Below, piece by piece: positions 1-11,518 of a stretch of DNA of 64,000 bases (its first letter is position 1; the number at the start of each line of letters is the position of its first letter). The notes beneath the pieces were generated by a model. That model ran no database searches, was not told the origin of the DNA, and saw only the letters and a program-made list of their open reading frames with translations. This DNA is from Liolophura sinensis (taxonomy: Eukaryota; Mollusca; Polyplacophora; Chitonida; Chitonidae), in NCBI RefSeq assembly GCF_032854445.1, contig NW_027017993.1, forward strand, positions 62,001 through 126,000. Reading direction: 5' to 3'. The position numbers were made by a program, and so were the translations under genes.

Positions 1-508
1 TCTTACTTCTAAGTCGAAGACAAACTCAATGTCTTTATCTACATGTAGAAAAACCACACCATTTGTATATAAAAAAAACACAAGGTACTTGATACAGTCC
101 GCTGTAAAAAGTACAATTGAACACTGACCCACATCAATAAGGTGCCAAAAGATGCGCAATTGGGCCAGGCATCCCCAGCTGTTAAAAAATTGCAAATTTC
201 CTTGGTTTCCATGGAGTAAGAGCCGTTGCTGGGCACGTGATCTTGACATCAATGATTATTCATTTGTGGCTACAGCCAAAAGTATTGGTCGGAGAGCAAC
301 GCGGTTTGCACCATTCGATTTCTCGTCAAAAAATACGTCGGATTAGCCTCTTACCAGCAGCATTGGAACAGTTTTTCTACTTTTGGATTTTTGCCTGGTC
401 TTTTTGCTATCTGATTTCGGCAACATTAACTATGTACAAACGCGACTGGTCATTACTATATTCAACTTTTCATTATAAGTTATGTGCCCTTCGGTAGCCC
501 AGACGACG
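1..508. repeat. Partial first unit (5' end cut by window)
   Basis: The window opens at unit offset 43, so the first 42 bases of this unit lie outside. It is P-type (catccccag, then ctgttaaaaa). Its tail reads gctatctgattt, with a private cggcaac where neighbours have cggctac and a private acaaacgc where they have acaatcgc. The same gctatctgattt tail occurs in the units starting at 2709, 9317 and 24173. Confidence 0.93.
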
Positions 509-3500
509 TCAAATCTTTGGGCCAAGCCCATTTAACTCACCCAGCAAATGTCTTACTTCTAAGTCGAAGACAAACTCAAAGTCTTTATCTACATGTAGAA
601 AAACCACACCATTTGTATATAAAAAAAACACAAGGTACTTGATACAGTCCGCTGTAAAAAGGACAATTGAACACTGGCCCACATCAATAAGGTGCCAAAA
701 GATGCGCAATTGGGCCAGGCATCTCCAGCTGTTGAAAAATTGCAAATTTCCTTGGTTTCCATGGAGTAAGAGCCGTTGCTGGGCACGTGATCTTGACATC
801 AATGATTATTCATTTGTGGCTACAGCCAAAAGTATTGGTCGGAGAGCAACGCGGTTTGCACCATTCGATTTCTCGTCAAAAAATACGTCGGATTAGCCTC
901 TTACCAGCAGCATTGGAACAGTTTTTCCACTTTTGGATTTTTGCCTGGTCTTTTTTTCTAATTGAAATCGGCTACATTAACTATGTACAATCGCGACTGG
1001 TCATTACTATATTCAACTTTTCATTATAAGTTATGTGCCCTTCGGTAGCCCAGACGACGTCAAATCTTTGGGCCAAGCCCATTTAACTCACCCAGCAGTT
1101 GTCTTACTTCTAAGTCGAAGACAAACTCAATGTCTTTATCTACATGTAGAAAAACCACACCATTTGTATATAAAAAAAACACAAGGTACTTGATACAGTC
1201 CGCTGTAAAAAGTACAATTGAACACTGACCCACATCAATAAGGTGCCAAAAGATGCGCAATTGGGCCAGGCATCCCCAGGTGTTAAAAAATTGCAAATTT
1301 CCTTGGTTTCCATGGAGTAAGAGCCGTTGCTGGGCACGTGATCTTGACATCAATGATTATTCATTTGTGGCTACAGCCAAAAGTATTGGTCGGAGAGCAA
1401 CGCGGTTTGCACCATTCGATTTCTCGTCAAAAAATACGTCGGATTAGCCTCTTACCAGCAGCATTGGAACAGTTTTTCTACTTTTGGATTTTTGCCTGGT
1501 CTTTTTGCTAACTGATTTCGGCTACATTAACTATGTACAATCGCGACTGGTCATTACTATATTCAACTTTTCATTATAAGTTATGTGCCCTTCGGTAGCC
1601 CAGACGACGTCAAATCTTTGGGCCAAGCCCATTTAACTCACCCAGCAGTTGTCTTACTTCTAAGTCGAAGACAAACTCAAAGTCTTTATCTACATGTAGA
1701 AAAACCACACCATTTGTATATAAAAAAAACACAAGGTACTTGATACAGTCCGCTGTAAAAAGGACAATTGAACACTGACCCACATCAATAAGGTGCCAAA
1801 AGATGCGCAATTGGGCCAGGCATCTCCAGCTGTTGAAAAATTGCAAATTTCCTTGGTTTCCATGGAGTAAGAGCCGTTGCTGGGCACGTGATCTTGACAT
1901 CAATGATTATTCATTTGTGGCTACAGCCAAAAGTATTGGTCGGAGAGCAACGCGGTTTGCACCATTCGATTTCTCGTCAAAAAATACGTCGGATTAGCCT
2001 CTTACCAGCAGCATTGGAACAGTTTTTCCACTTTTGGATTTTTGCCAGGTCTTTTTGCTAATTGAAATCGGCTACATTAACTATGTACAATCGCGACTGG
2101 TCATTACTATATTCAACTTTTCATTATAAGTTATGTGCCCTTCGGTAGCCCAGACGACGTCAAATCTTTGGTCCAAGCCCATTTAACTCACCCAGCAAAT
2201 GTCTTACTTCTAAGTCGAAGACAAACTCAATGTCTTTATCTACATGTAGAAAACCAAACCATTTGTATATAAAAAAAACACAAGGTACTTGATACAGTCC
2301 GTTGTAAAAAGTACAATTGAACACTGACCCACATCAATAAGGTGCCAAAAGATGCGCAATTGGGCCAGGCATCTCCAGCTGTTGAAAAATTGCAAATTTC
2401 CTTGGTTTCCATGGAGTAAGAGCAGTTGCTGGGCACGTGATCTTGATATCAATGATTATTCATTTGTGGCTACAGCCAAAAGTATTGGTCGGAGAGCAAC
2501 GCGGTTTGCACCATTCGATTTCTCGTCAAAAAATACGTCGGATTAGCCTCTTACCAGCAGCATTGGAACAGTTTTTCCACTTTTGGATTTTTGCCTGGTC
2601 TTTTTGCTAATTGAAATCGGCTACATTAACTATGTACAATCGCGACTGGTCATTACTATATTCAACTTTTCATTATAAGTTATGTGCCCTTCGGTAGCCC
2701 AGACGACGTCAAATCTTTGGGCCAAGCCCATTTAACTCACCCAGCAGTTGTCTTACTTCTAAGTCGAAGACAAACTCAATGTCTTTATCTACATGTAGAA
2801 AAAACCACACCATTTGTATATAAAAAAAACACAAGGTACTTGATACAGTCCGCTGTAAAAAGTACAATTGAACACTGACCCACATCAATAAGGTGCCAAA
2901 AGATGCGCAATTGGGCCAGGCATCCCCAGCTGTTAAAAAATTGCAAATTTCCTTGGTTTCCATGGAGTAAGAGCCGTTGCTGGGCACGTGATCTTGACAT
3001 CAATGATTATTCATTTGTGGCTACAGCCAAAAGTATTGGTCGGAGAGCAACGCGGTTTGCACCATTCGATTTCTCGTCAAAAAATACGTCGGATTAGCCT
3101 CTTACCAGCAGCATTGGAACAGTTTTTTCTACTTTTGGATTTTTGCCTGGTCTTTTTGCTATCTGATTTCGGCTACATTAACTATGTACAATCGCGACTG
3201 GTCATTACTATATTCAACTTTTCATTATAAGTTATGTGCCCTTCGGTAGCCCAGACGACGTCAAATCTTTGGGCCAAGCCCATTTAACTCACCCAGCAAA
3301 TGTCTTACTTCTAAGTCGAAGACAAACTCAAAGTCTTTATCTACATGTAGAAAAACCACACCATTTGTATATAAAAAAAAACACAAGGTACTTGATACAG
3401 TCCGCTGTAAAAAGGACAATTGAACACTGACCCACATCAATAAGGTGCCAAAAGATGCGCAATTGGGCCAGGCATCTCCAGCTGTTGAAAAATTGCAAAT

Positions 3501-3811
3501 TTCCTTGGTTTCCATGGAGTAAGAGCCGTTGCTGGGCACGTGATCTTGACATCAATGATTATTCATTTGTGGCTACAGCCAAAAGTATTGGTCGGAGAGC
3601 AACGCGGTTTGCACCATTCGATTTCTCGTCAAAAAATACGTCGGATTAGCCTCTTACCAGCAGCATTGGAACAGTTTTTCCACTTTTGGATTTTTGCCTG
3701 GTATTTTTTCTAATTGAAATCGGCTACATTAACTATGTACAATCGCGACTGGTCATTACTATATTCAACTTTTCATTATAAGTTATGTGCCCTTCGGTAG
3801 CCCAGACGACG
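509..3811. repeat. Six units, order F-P-F-K-P-F
   Basis: Units start at 509 (F), 1060 (P), 1610 (F), 2160 (K), 2709 (P) and 3261 (F). P and F units alternate with one K unit inserted. The 2160 unit is one base short because it has aaaccaaacc in place of aaaaccacacc. The 2709 unit has one extra A before the ccacacc and one extra T before tctac. The 3261 unit has nine instead of eight As in its A-tract. K followed by P followed by F recurs at 7666, 12069, 13719, 23624 and 26923, which marks it as a higher-order string rather than chance order. Confidence 0.85.
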
Positions 3812-4951
3812 TCAAATCTTTGGGCCAAGCCCATTTAACTCACCCAGCAAATGTCTTACTTCTAAGTCGAAGACAAACTCAATGTCTTTATCTACATGTA
3901 GAAAAACCACACCATTTGTATATAAAAAAACACAAGGTACTTGATACAGTCCGCTGTAAAAAGTACAATTGAACACTGACCCACATCAATAAGGTGCCAA
4001 AAGATGCGCAATTGGGCCAGGCATCTCCAGCTGTTGAAAAATTGCAAATTTCCTTGGTTTCCATGGAGTAAGAGCCGTTGCTGGGCACGTGATCTTGACA
4101 TCAATGATTATTCATTTGTGGCTACAGCCAAAAGTATTGGTCGGAGAGCAACGCGGTTTGCACCATTCGATTTCTCGTCAAAAAATACGTCGGATTAGCC
4201 TCTTACCAGCAGCATTGGAACAGTTTTTCCACTTTTGGATTTTTGCCAGGTCTTTTTTTCTAATTGAAATCGGCTACATTAACTATGTACAATCGCGACT
4301 GGTCATTACTATATTCAACTTTTCATTATAAGTTATGTGGCCTTCGGTAGCCCAGACGACGTCAAATCTTTGGGCCAAGCCCATTTAACTCACCCAGCAA
4401 ATGTCTTACTTCTAAGTCGAAGACAAACTCAATGTCTTTATCTACATGTAGAAAAACCACACCATTTGTATATAAAAAAAACACAAGGTACTTGATACAG
4501 TCCGCTGTAAAAAGAACAATTGAACACTGACCCACATCAATAAGGTGCCAAAAGATGCGCAATTGGGCCAGGCATCTCCAGCTGTTGAAAAATTGCAAAT
4601 TTCCTTGGTTTCCATGGAGTAAGAGCCGTTGCTGGGCACGTGATCTTGACATCAATGATTATTCATTTGTGGCTACAGCCAAAAGTATTGGTCGGAGAGC
4701 AACGCGGTTTGCACCATTCGATTTCTCGTCAAAAAATACGTCGGATTAGCCTCTTACCAGCAGCATTGGAACAGTTTTTCTACTTCTGGATTTTTGCCTG
4801 GTCTTTTTGCGAATTGAAATCGGCTACATTAACTATGTACAATCGCGACTGGTCATTACTATATTCAACTTTTCATTATAAGTTATGTGCCCTTCGGTAG
4901 CCCAGACGACGTCAAATCTTTGGGCCAAGCCCATTTAACTCACCCAGCAAA

Positions 4952-4975
4952 TGTCTTACTTCTAAGTCGAAGACA
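4952..4975. other. Per-unit inverted repeat (potential hairpin)
   Basis: Outer 6-bp arms TGTCTT and AAGACA enclose an inner ACTT-CT-AAGT dyad, with CG unpaired on one side. The structure recurs in almost every unit at offset 41-64. Units with gataaac in place of gacaaac (60292, 60841, 61941, 63040) lose part of the outer stem. A role is not shown; dyads are common in satellites. Confidence 0.5.
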
Positions 4976-4990
4976 AACTCAATGTCTTTA

Positions 4991-5002
4991 TCTACATGTA
5001 GA
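4991..5002. other. Perfect 12-bp palindrome TCTACATGTAGA
   Basis: This perfect palindrome recurs in nearly every unit at offset 80-91. Its left half with the central ATG is also where the inverted fragment begins (56868 onward). A single copy at 13251-13262 has lost the symmetry (catgtataa). Confidence 0.6.
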
Positions 5003-5018
5003 AAAACCACACCATTTG

Positions 5019-5031
5019 TATATAAAAAAAA
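5019..5031. other. TATATA plus A-tract, length-variable
   Basis: TATAT followed by eight As occurs in most units. The A run varies between seven and ten: seven at 3812, 7666, 30773, 60292, 61941 and 63040 units; nine at 3261, 5462, 6014 and 18122; ten at 57544. The unit at 59196 has lost a TA. Units 30223 and 44527 have ataacaaaaa instead. It resembles a TATA box, but nothing downstream supports a gene. A bent or flexible A-tract is a plausible alternative. Confidence 0.55.
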
Positions 5032-5139
5032 CACAAGGTACTTGATACAGTCCGCTGTAAAAAGTACAATTGAACACTGACCCACATCAATAAGGTGCCA
5101 AAAGATGCGCAATTGGGCCAGGCATCTCCAGCTGTTGAA

Positions 5140-5152
5140 AAATTGCAAATTT
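5140..5152. other. Dyad AAATTGCAAATTT
   Basis: Five-base arms AAATT and AATTT flank GCA. This dyad recurs in almost every unit. The left junction of the inverted fragment falls within it, after ttgcaaa at 56867. Confidence 0.5.
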
Positions 5153-5186
5153 CCTTGGTTTCCATGGAGTAAGAGCCGTTGCTGGG

Positions 5187-5192
5187 CACGTG
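5187..5192. other. CACGTG palindrome, once per unit
   Basis: CACGTG is present in practically every unit, including inside the inverted fragment. It matches an E-box core, but a 6-mer in a satellite is not evidence of factor binding. Confidence 0.3.
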
Positions 5193-5329
5193 ATCTTGAC
5201 ATCAATGATTATTCATTTGTGGCTACAGCCAAAAGTATTGGTCGGAGAGCAACGCGGTTTGCACCATTCGATTTCTCGTCAAAAAATACGTCGGATTAGC
5301 CTCTTACCAGCAGCATTGGAACAGTTTTT

Positions 5330-5370
5330 CCACTTTTGGATTTTTGCCTGGTATTTTTTCTAATTGAAAT
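5330..5370. repeat. Hypervariable tail segment of the unit
   Basis: Unit offset about 419-459 holds most of the variation between copies. Alleles include tctac or tccac at its start, then cctgg, ccagg or tcagg, then one of gctaactgattt, gctatctgattt, tattttttctaattg, ctttttttctaattg, gcgaattg or gctaattg. A further allele reads ggaattttacctgg (50580 class). Flanking sequence is much more constant. These alleles define the higher-order structure of the array. Confidence 0.8.
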
Positions 5371-5461
5371 CGGCTACATTAACTATGTACAATCGCGACT
5401 GGTCATTACTATATTCAACTTTTCATTATAAGTTATGTGCCCTTCGGTAGCCCAGACGACG

Positions 5462-7114
5462 TCAAATCTTTGGGCCAAGCCCATTTAACTCACCCAGCAA
5501 ATGTCTTACTTCTAAGTCGAAGACAAACTCAATGTCTTTATCTACATGTAGAAAAACCACACCATTTGTATATAAAAAAAAACACAAGGTACTTGATACA
5601 GTCCGCTGTAAAAAGTACAATTGAACACTGACCCACATCAATAAGGTGCCAAAAGATGCGCAATTGGGCCAGGCATCCCCAGCTGTTGAAAAATTGCAAA
5701 TTTCCTTGGTTTCCATGGAGTAAGAGCCGTTGCTGGGCACGTGATCTTGACATCAATGATTATTCATTTGTGGCTACAGCCAAAAGTATTGGTCGGAGAG
5801 CAACGCGGTTTGCACCATTCGATTTCTCGTCAAAAAATACGTCGGATTAGCCTCTTACCAGCAGCATTGGAACAGTTTTTCCACTTTTGGATTTTTGCCA
5901 GGTCTTTTTTTCTAATTGAAATCGGCTACATTAACTATGTACAATCGCGACTGGTCATTACTATATTCAACTTTTCATTATAAGTTATGTGGCCTTCGGT
6001 AGCCCAGACGACGTCAAATCTTTGGGCCAAGCCCATTTAACTCACCCAGCAAATGTCTTACTTCTAAGTCGAAGACAAACTCAATGTCTTTATCTACATG
6101 TAGAAAAACCCACACCATTTGTATATAAAAAAAAACACAAGGTACTTGATACAGTCCGCTGTAAAAAGTACAATTGAACACTGACCCACATCAATAAGGT
6201 GCCAAAAGATGCGCAATTGGGCCAGGCATCTCCAGCTGTTGAAAAATTGCAAATTTCCTTGGTTTCCATGGAGTAAGAGCCGTTGCTGGGCACGTGATCT
6301 TGACATCAATGATTATTCATTTGTGGCTACAGCCAAAAGTATTGGTCGGAGAGCAACGCGGTTTGCACCATTCGATTTCTCGTCAAAAAATACGTCGGAT
6401 TAGCCTCTTACCAGCAGCATTGGAACAGTTTTTCTACTTTTGGATTTTTGCCTGGTCTTTTTGCGAATTGAAATCGGCTACATTAACTATGTACAATCGC
6501 GACTGGTCATTACTATATTCAACTTTTCATTATAAGTTATGTGCCCTTCGGTAGCCCAGACGACGTCAAATCTTTGGGCCAAGCCCATTTAACTCACCCA
6601 GCAAATGTCTTACTTCTAAGTCGAAGACAAACTCAAAGTCTTTATCTACATGTAGAAAAACCACACCATTTGTATATAAAAAAAACACAAGGTACTTGAT
6701 ACAGTCCGCTGTAAAAAGGACAATTGAACACTGACCACATCAATAAGGTGCCAAAGATGCGCAATTGGGCCAGGCATCTCCAGCTGTTGAAAAATTGCAA
6801 ATTTTCCTTGGTTTCCATGGAGTAAGAGCCGTTGCTGGGCACGTGATCTTGACATCAATGATTATTCACTTGTGGCTACAGCCAAAAGTATTGGTCGGAG
6901 AGCAACGCGGTTTGCACCATTCGATTTCTCGTCAAAAAATACGTCGGATTAGCCTCTTACCAGCAGCATTGGAACAGTTTTTCCACTTTTGGATTTTTGC
7001 CTGGTATTTTTTCTAATTGAAATCGGCTACATTAACTATGTACAATCGCGACTGGTCATTACTATATTCAACTTTTCATTATAAGTTATGTGCCCTTCGG
7101 TAGCCCAGACGACG
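5462..7114. repeat. 3-unit higher-order repeat, copy 2
   Basis: This repeats the tail order of 3812-5461: seven-T tail with tgtggcc, then gcgaattg, then tattttttctaattg. The heads are not identical to copy 1. The unit at 5462 has the P-type ccccagctg but keeps cagcaaatg, and the unit at 6566 is F-type. The 6014 unit is 552 bp because of a ninth A and an extra C before acacc. Tail order is thus better conserved than head order, which suggests conversion or exchange inside units. Confidence 0.72.
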
Positions 7115-8214
7115 TCAAATCTTTGGGCCAAGCCCATTTAACTCACCCAGCAAATGTCTTACTTCTAAGTCGAAGACAAACTCAATGTCTTTATCTACAT
7201 GTAGAAAAACCACACCATTTGTATATAAAAAAAACACAAGGTACTTGATACAGTCCGCTGTAAAAAGTACAATTGAACACTGACCCACATCAATAAGGTG
7301 CCAAAAGATGCGCAATTGGGCCAGGCATCTCCAGCTGTTGAAAAATTGCAAATTTCCTTGGATTCCATGGAGTAAGAGCCGTTGCTGGGCACGTGATCTT
7401 GGACATCAATGATTATTCATTTGTGGCTACAGCCAAAAGTATTGGTCGAGAGCAACGCGGTTTGCACCATTCGATTTCTCGTCAAAAAATACGTCGGATT
7501 AGCCTCTTACCAGCAGCATTGGAACAGGTTTTTCCACTTTTGGATTTTTGCCTGGTATTTTTTCTAATTGAAATCGGCTACATTAACTATGTACAATCGC
7601 GACTGGTCATTACTATATTCAACTTTTCATTATAAGTTATGTGCCCTTCGGTAGCCCAGACGACGTCAAATCTTTGGGCCAAGCCCATTTAACTCACCCA
7701 GCAAATGTCTTACTTCTAAGTCGAAGACAAACTCAATGTCTTTATCTACATGTAGAAAACCAAACCATTTGTATATAAAAAAACACAAGGTACTTGATAC
7801 AGTCCGTTGTAAAAAGTACAATTTAACACTGACCCACATCAATAAGGTGCCAAAAGATGCGCAATTGGGCCAGGCATCTCCAGCTGTTGAAAAATTGCAA
7901 ATTTCCTTGGTTTCCATGGAGTAAGAGCAGTTGCTGGACACGTGATCTTGATATCAATGATTATTCATTTGTGGCTACAGCCAAAAGTATTGGTCGGAGA
8001 GCAACGCGGTTTGCACCATTCGATTTCTCGTCAAAAAAATACGTCGGATTAGCCTCTTACCAGCAGCATTGGAACAGTTTTTCCACTTTTGGATTTTTGC
8101 CTGGTCTTTTTGCTAATTGAAATCGGCTACATTAACTATGTACAATCGCGACTGGTCATTACTATATTCAACTTTTCATTATAAGTTATGTGCCCTTCGG
8201 TAGCCCAGACGACG
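6566..8214. other. Three units with a cluster of private one-base indels
   Basis: Unit 6566 lacks a C in gaccacat and an A in gccaaagat, and has an extra T in aaattttcc. Unit 7115 has an extra G in cttggacatc, lacks a G in ggtcgagag, and has an extra G in aacaggttttt. Unit 7666 has an extra A in caaaaaaatacg. These are not seen in other units, and nearly all fall in or beside homopolymers. This looks like locally poorer consensus accuracy; real mutation is the alternative. Confidence 0.55.
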
Positions 8215-11200
8215 TCAAATCTTTGGGCCAAGCCCATTTAACTCACCCAGCAGTTGTCTTACTTCTAAGTCGAAGACAAACTCAATGTCTTTATCTACAT
8301 GTAGAAAAACCACACCATTTGTATATAAAAAAAACACAAGGTACTTGATACAGTCCGCTGTAAAAAGTACAATTGAACACTGACCCACATCAATAAGGTG
8401 CCAAAAGATGCGCAATTGGGCCAGGCATCCCCAGCTGTTAAAAAATTGCAAATTTCCTTGGTTTCCATGGAGTAAGAGCCGTTGCTGGGCACGTGATCTT
8501 GACATCAATGATTATTCATTTGTGGCTACAGCCAAAAGTATTGGTCGGAGAGCAACGCGGTTTGCACCATTCGATTTCTCGTCAAAAAATACGTCGGATT
8601 AGCCTCTTACCAGCAGCATTGGAACAGTTTTTCTACTTTTGGATTTTTGCCTGGTCTTTTTGCTAACTGATTTCGGCTACATTAACTATGTACAATCGCG
8701 ACTGGTCATTACTATATTCAACTTTTCATTATAAGTTATGTGCCCTTCGGTAGCCCAGACGACGTCAAATCTTTGGGCCAAGCCCATTTAACTCACCCAG
8801 CAAATGTCTTACTTCTAAGTCGAAGACAAACTCAAAGTCTTTATCTACATGTAGAAAAACCACACCATTTGTATATAAAAAAAACACAAGGTACTTGATA
8901 CAGTCCGCTGTAAAAAGGACAATTGAACACTGACCCACATCAATAAGGTGCCAAAAGATGCGCAATTGGGCCAGGCATCTCCAGCTGTTGAAAAATTGCA
9001 AATTTCCTTGGTTTCCATGGAGTAAGAGCCGTTGCTGGGCACGTGATCTTGACATCAATGATTATTCATTTGTGGCTACAGCCAAAAGTATTGGTCGGAG
9101 AGCAACGCGGTTTGCACCATTCGATTTCTCGTCAAAAAATACGTCGGATTAGCCTCTTACCAGCAGCATTGGAACAGTTTTTTCCACTTTTGGATTTTTG
9201 CCTGGTCTTTTTTTCTAATTGAAATCGGCTACATTAACTATGTACAATCGCGACTGGTCATTACTATATTCAACTTTTCATTATAAGTTATGTGGCCTTC
9301 GGTAGCCCAGACGACGTCAAATCTTTGGGCCAAGCCCATTTAACTCACCCAGCAAATGTCTTACTTCTAAGTCGAAGACAAACTCAATGTCTTTATCTAC
9401 ATGTAGAAAAACCACACCATTTGTATATAAAAAAAACACAAGGTACTTGATACAGTCCGCTGTAAAAAGTACAATTGAACACTGACCCACATCAATAAGG
9501 TGCCAAAAGATGCGCAATTGGGCCAGGCATCTCCAGCTGTTGAAAAATTGCAAATTTCCTTGGTTTCCATGGAGTAAGAGCCGTTGCTGGGCACGTGATC
9601 TTGACATCAATGATTATTCATTTGTGGCTACAGCCAAAAGTATTGGTCGGAGAGCAACGCGGTTTGCACCATTCGATTTCTCGTCAAAAAATACGTCGGA
9701 TTAGCCTCTTACCAGCAGCATTGGAACAGTTTTTCTACTTTTGGATTTTTGCCTGGTCTTTTTGCTATCTGATTTCGGCTACATTAACTATGTACAATCG
9801 CGACTGGTCATTACTATATTCAACTTTTCATTATAAGTTATGTGCCCTTCGGTAGCCCAGACGACGTCAAATCTTTGGGCCAAGCCCATTTAACTCACCC
9901 AGCAAATGTCTTACTTCTAAGTCGAAGACAAACTCAAAGTCTTTATCTACATGTAGAAAAACCACACCATTTGTATATAAAAAAAACACAAGGTACTTGA
10001 TACAGTCCGCTGTAAAAAGGACAATTGAACACTGACCCACATCAATAAGGTGCCAAAAGATGCGCAATTGGGCCAGGCATCTCCAGCTGTTAAAAAATTG
10101 CAAATTTCCTTGGTTTCCATGGAGTAAGAGCCGTTGCTGGGCACGTGATCTTGACATCAATGATTATTCATTTGTGGCTACAGCCAAAAGTATTGGTCGG
10201 AGAGCAACGCGGTTTGCACCATTCGATTTCTCGTCAAAAAATACGTCGGATTAGCCTCTTACCAGCAGCATTGGAACAGTTTTTCCACTTTTGGATTTTT
10301 GCCTGGTCTTTTTTTCTAATTGAAATCGGCTACATTAACTATGTACAATCGCGACTGGTCATTACTATATTCAACTTTTCATTATAAGTTATGTGGCCTT
10401 CGGTAGCCCAGACGACGTCAAATCTTTGGGCCAAGCCCATTTAACTCACCCAGCAAATGTCTTACTTCTAAGTCGAAGACAAACTCAATGTCTTTATCTA
10501 CATGTAGAAAAACCACACCATTTGTATATAAAAAAAACACAAGGTACTTGATACAGTCCGCTGTAAAAAGTACAATTGAACACTGACCCACATCAATAAG
10601 GTGCCAAAAGATGCGCAATTGGGCCAGGCATCTCCAGCTGTTGAAAAATTGCAAATTTCCTTGGTTTCCATGGAGTAAGAGCCGTTGCTGGGCACGTGAT
10701 CTTGACATCAATGATTATTCATTTGTGGCTACAGCCAAAAGTATTGGTCGGAGAGCAACGTGGTTTGCACCATTCGATTTCTCGTCAAAAAATACGTCGG
10801 ATTAGCCTCTTACCAGCAGCATTGGAACAGTTTTTCCACTTTTGGATTTTTGCCTGGTATTTTTTCTAATTGAAATCGGCTACATTAACTATGTACAATC
10901 GCGACTGGTCATTACTATATTCAACTTTTCATTATAAGTTATGTGCCCTTCGGTAGCCCAGACGACGTCAAATCTTTGGGCCAAGCCCATTTAACTCACC
11001 CAGCAAATGTCTTACTTCTAAGTCGAAGACAAACTCAATGTCTTTATCTACATGTAGAAAAACCACACCATTTGTATATAAAAAAAACACAAGGTACTTG
11101 ATACAGTCCGCTGTAAAAAGTACAATTGAACACTGACCCACATCAATAAGGTGCCAAAAGATGCGCAATTGGGCCAGGCATCTCCAGCTGTTGAAAAATT

Positions 11201-11518
11201 GCAAATTTCCTTGGTTTCCATGGAGTAAGAGCCGTTGCTGGGCACGTGATCTTGACATCAATGATTATTCATTTGTGGCTACAGCCAAAAGTATTGGTCG
11301 GAGAGCAACGCGGTTTGCACCATTCGATTTCTCGTCAAAAAATACGTCGGATTAGCCTCTTACCAGCAGCATTGGAACAGTTTTTCCACTTTTGGATTTT
11401 TGCCAGGTCTTTTTTTCTAATTGAAATCGGCTACATTAACTATGTACAATCGCGACTGGTCATTACTATATTCAACTTTTCATTATAAGTTATGTGGCCT
11501 TCGGTAGCCCAGACGACG
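7115..11518. repeat. Higher-order period of 8 units opened by an A-type unit
   Basis: Order: A (7115), K (7666), P (8215), F (8765), gctatctgattt-tailed (9317), F (9867), a unit with cgtggtttgc (10418), and a seven-T-tailed unit (10968). The first four, A-K-P-F, are the recurring core of region 1 and reappear at 11519, 23074 and 26373. The rest are filler units whose number differs between periods. Confidence 0.78.

Larger units (their letters stand above)
3812..5461. repeat. 3-unit higher-order repeat, copy 1
   Basis: Three successive units carry, in order, a seven-T tail followed by tgtggcc, a gcgaattg tail, and a tattttttctaattg tail. The same tail order follows immediately at 5462-7114, offset by 1650 bp. 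The unit at 3812 has seven As in its A-tract instead of eight. Confidence 0.75.
4912..5461 (+). repeat. Representative (consensus-like) 550-bp unit
   Basis: This unit carries the commonest allele at most variable positions, and I use it as reference for offsets. Head: cagcaaatg and caatgtcttt. Middle: eight-A tract, ctgttgaaaaattgc and ccttggtttcc. Tail: tattttttctaattg. It holds 18 CpG dinucleotides. It contains one CCATGG, one CACGTG and one GACGTC that recur in nearly every unit. No internal sub-repeat is visible. 550 is not a multiple of three, so no reading frame can run through consecutive units. Confidence 0.9.

Noticed and set aside
509-802. A 97-residue - strand ORF recurring in most units (starting MMSRSRAQ, ending GLGPKI)
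   Set aside because: It recurs only because the unit recurs. Changes between copies are largely non-synonymous (I/F, H/Q, T/S), and A-tract length changes break the frame in more than a dozen units (for example 3261, 3812, 5462, 30773, 57544). No ribosome-binding, splice or family signal is seen.
4640-4900. An 86-residue + strand ORF (starting MILTSMII) and the 64-residue MRNWARH frame
   Set aside because: Both overlap each other and the - strand ORF in other frames. The 86-residue frame exists only with gcgaattg or gctatctg tails; other tail alleles cut or shift it. I recognise no protein family, so they are treated as chance frames of the satellite.
5019-5031. TATATAAAA as a promoter TATA box, once per unit
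   Set aside because: It is an A-tract of variable length with no conserved gene, initiator or coding frame downstream. Transcription of satellites is possible but not shown here.
5220-5345. Pol III-like A/B boxes (tggctacagcc and attcgattt) with a T-run terminator, suggesting a tRNA-derived SINE or small RNA
   Set aside because: Neither box fits its consensus at the key positions, and no tRNA cloverleaf can be drawn.
5338-5350. Sm-site-like ATTTTTG, raising a tandem spliced-leader or snRNA gene array
   Set aside because: The motif is destroyed in common alleles (ggaattttacc, ggattttttcc), no known spliced leader or snRNA core is present, and no flanking stems are conserved.
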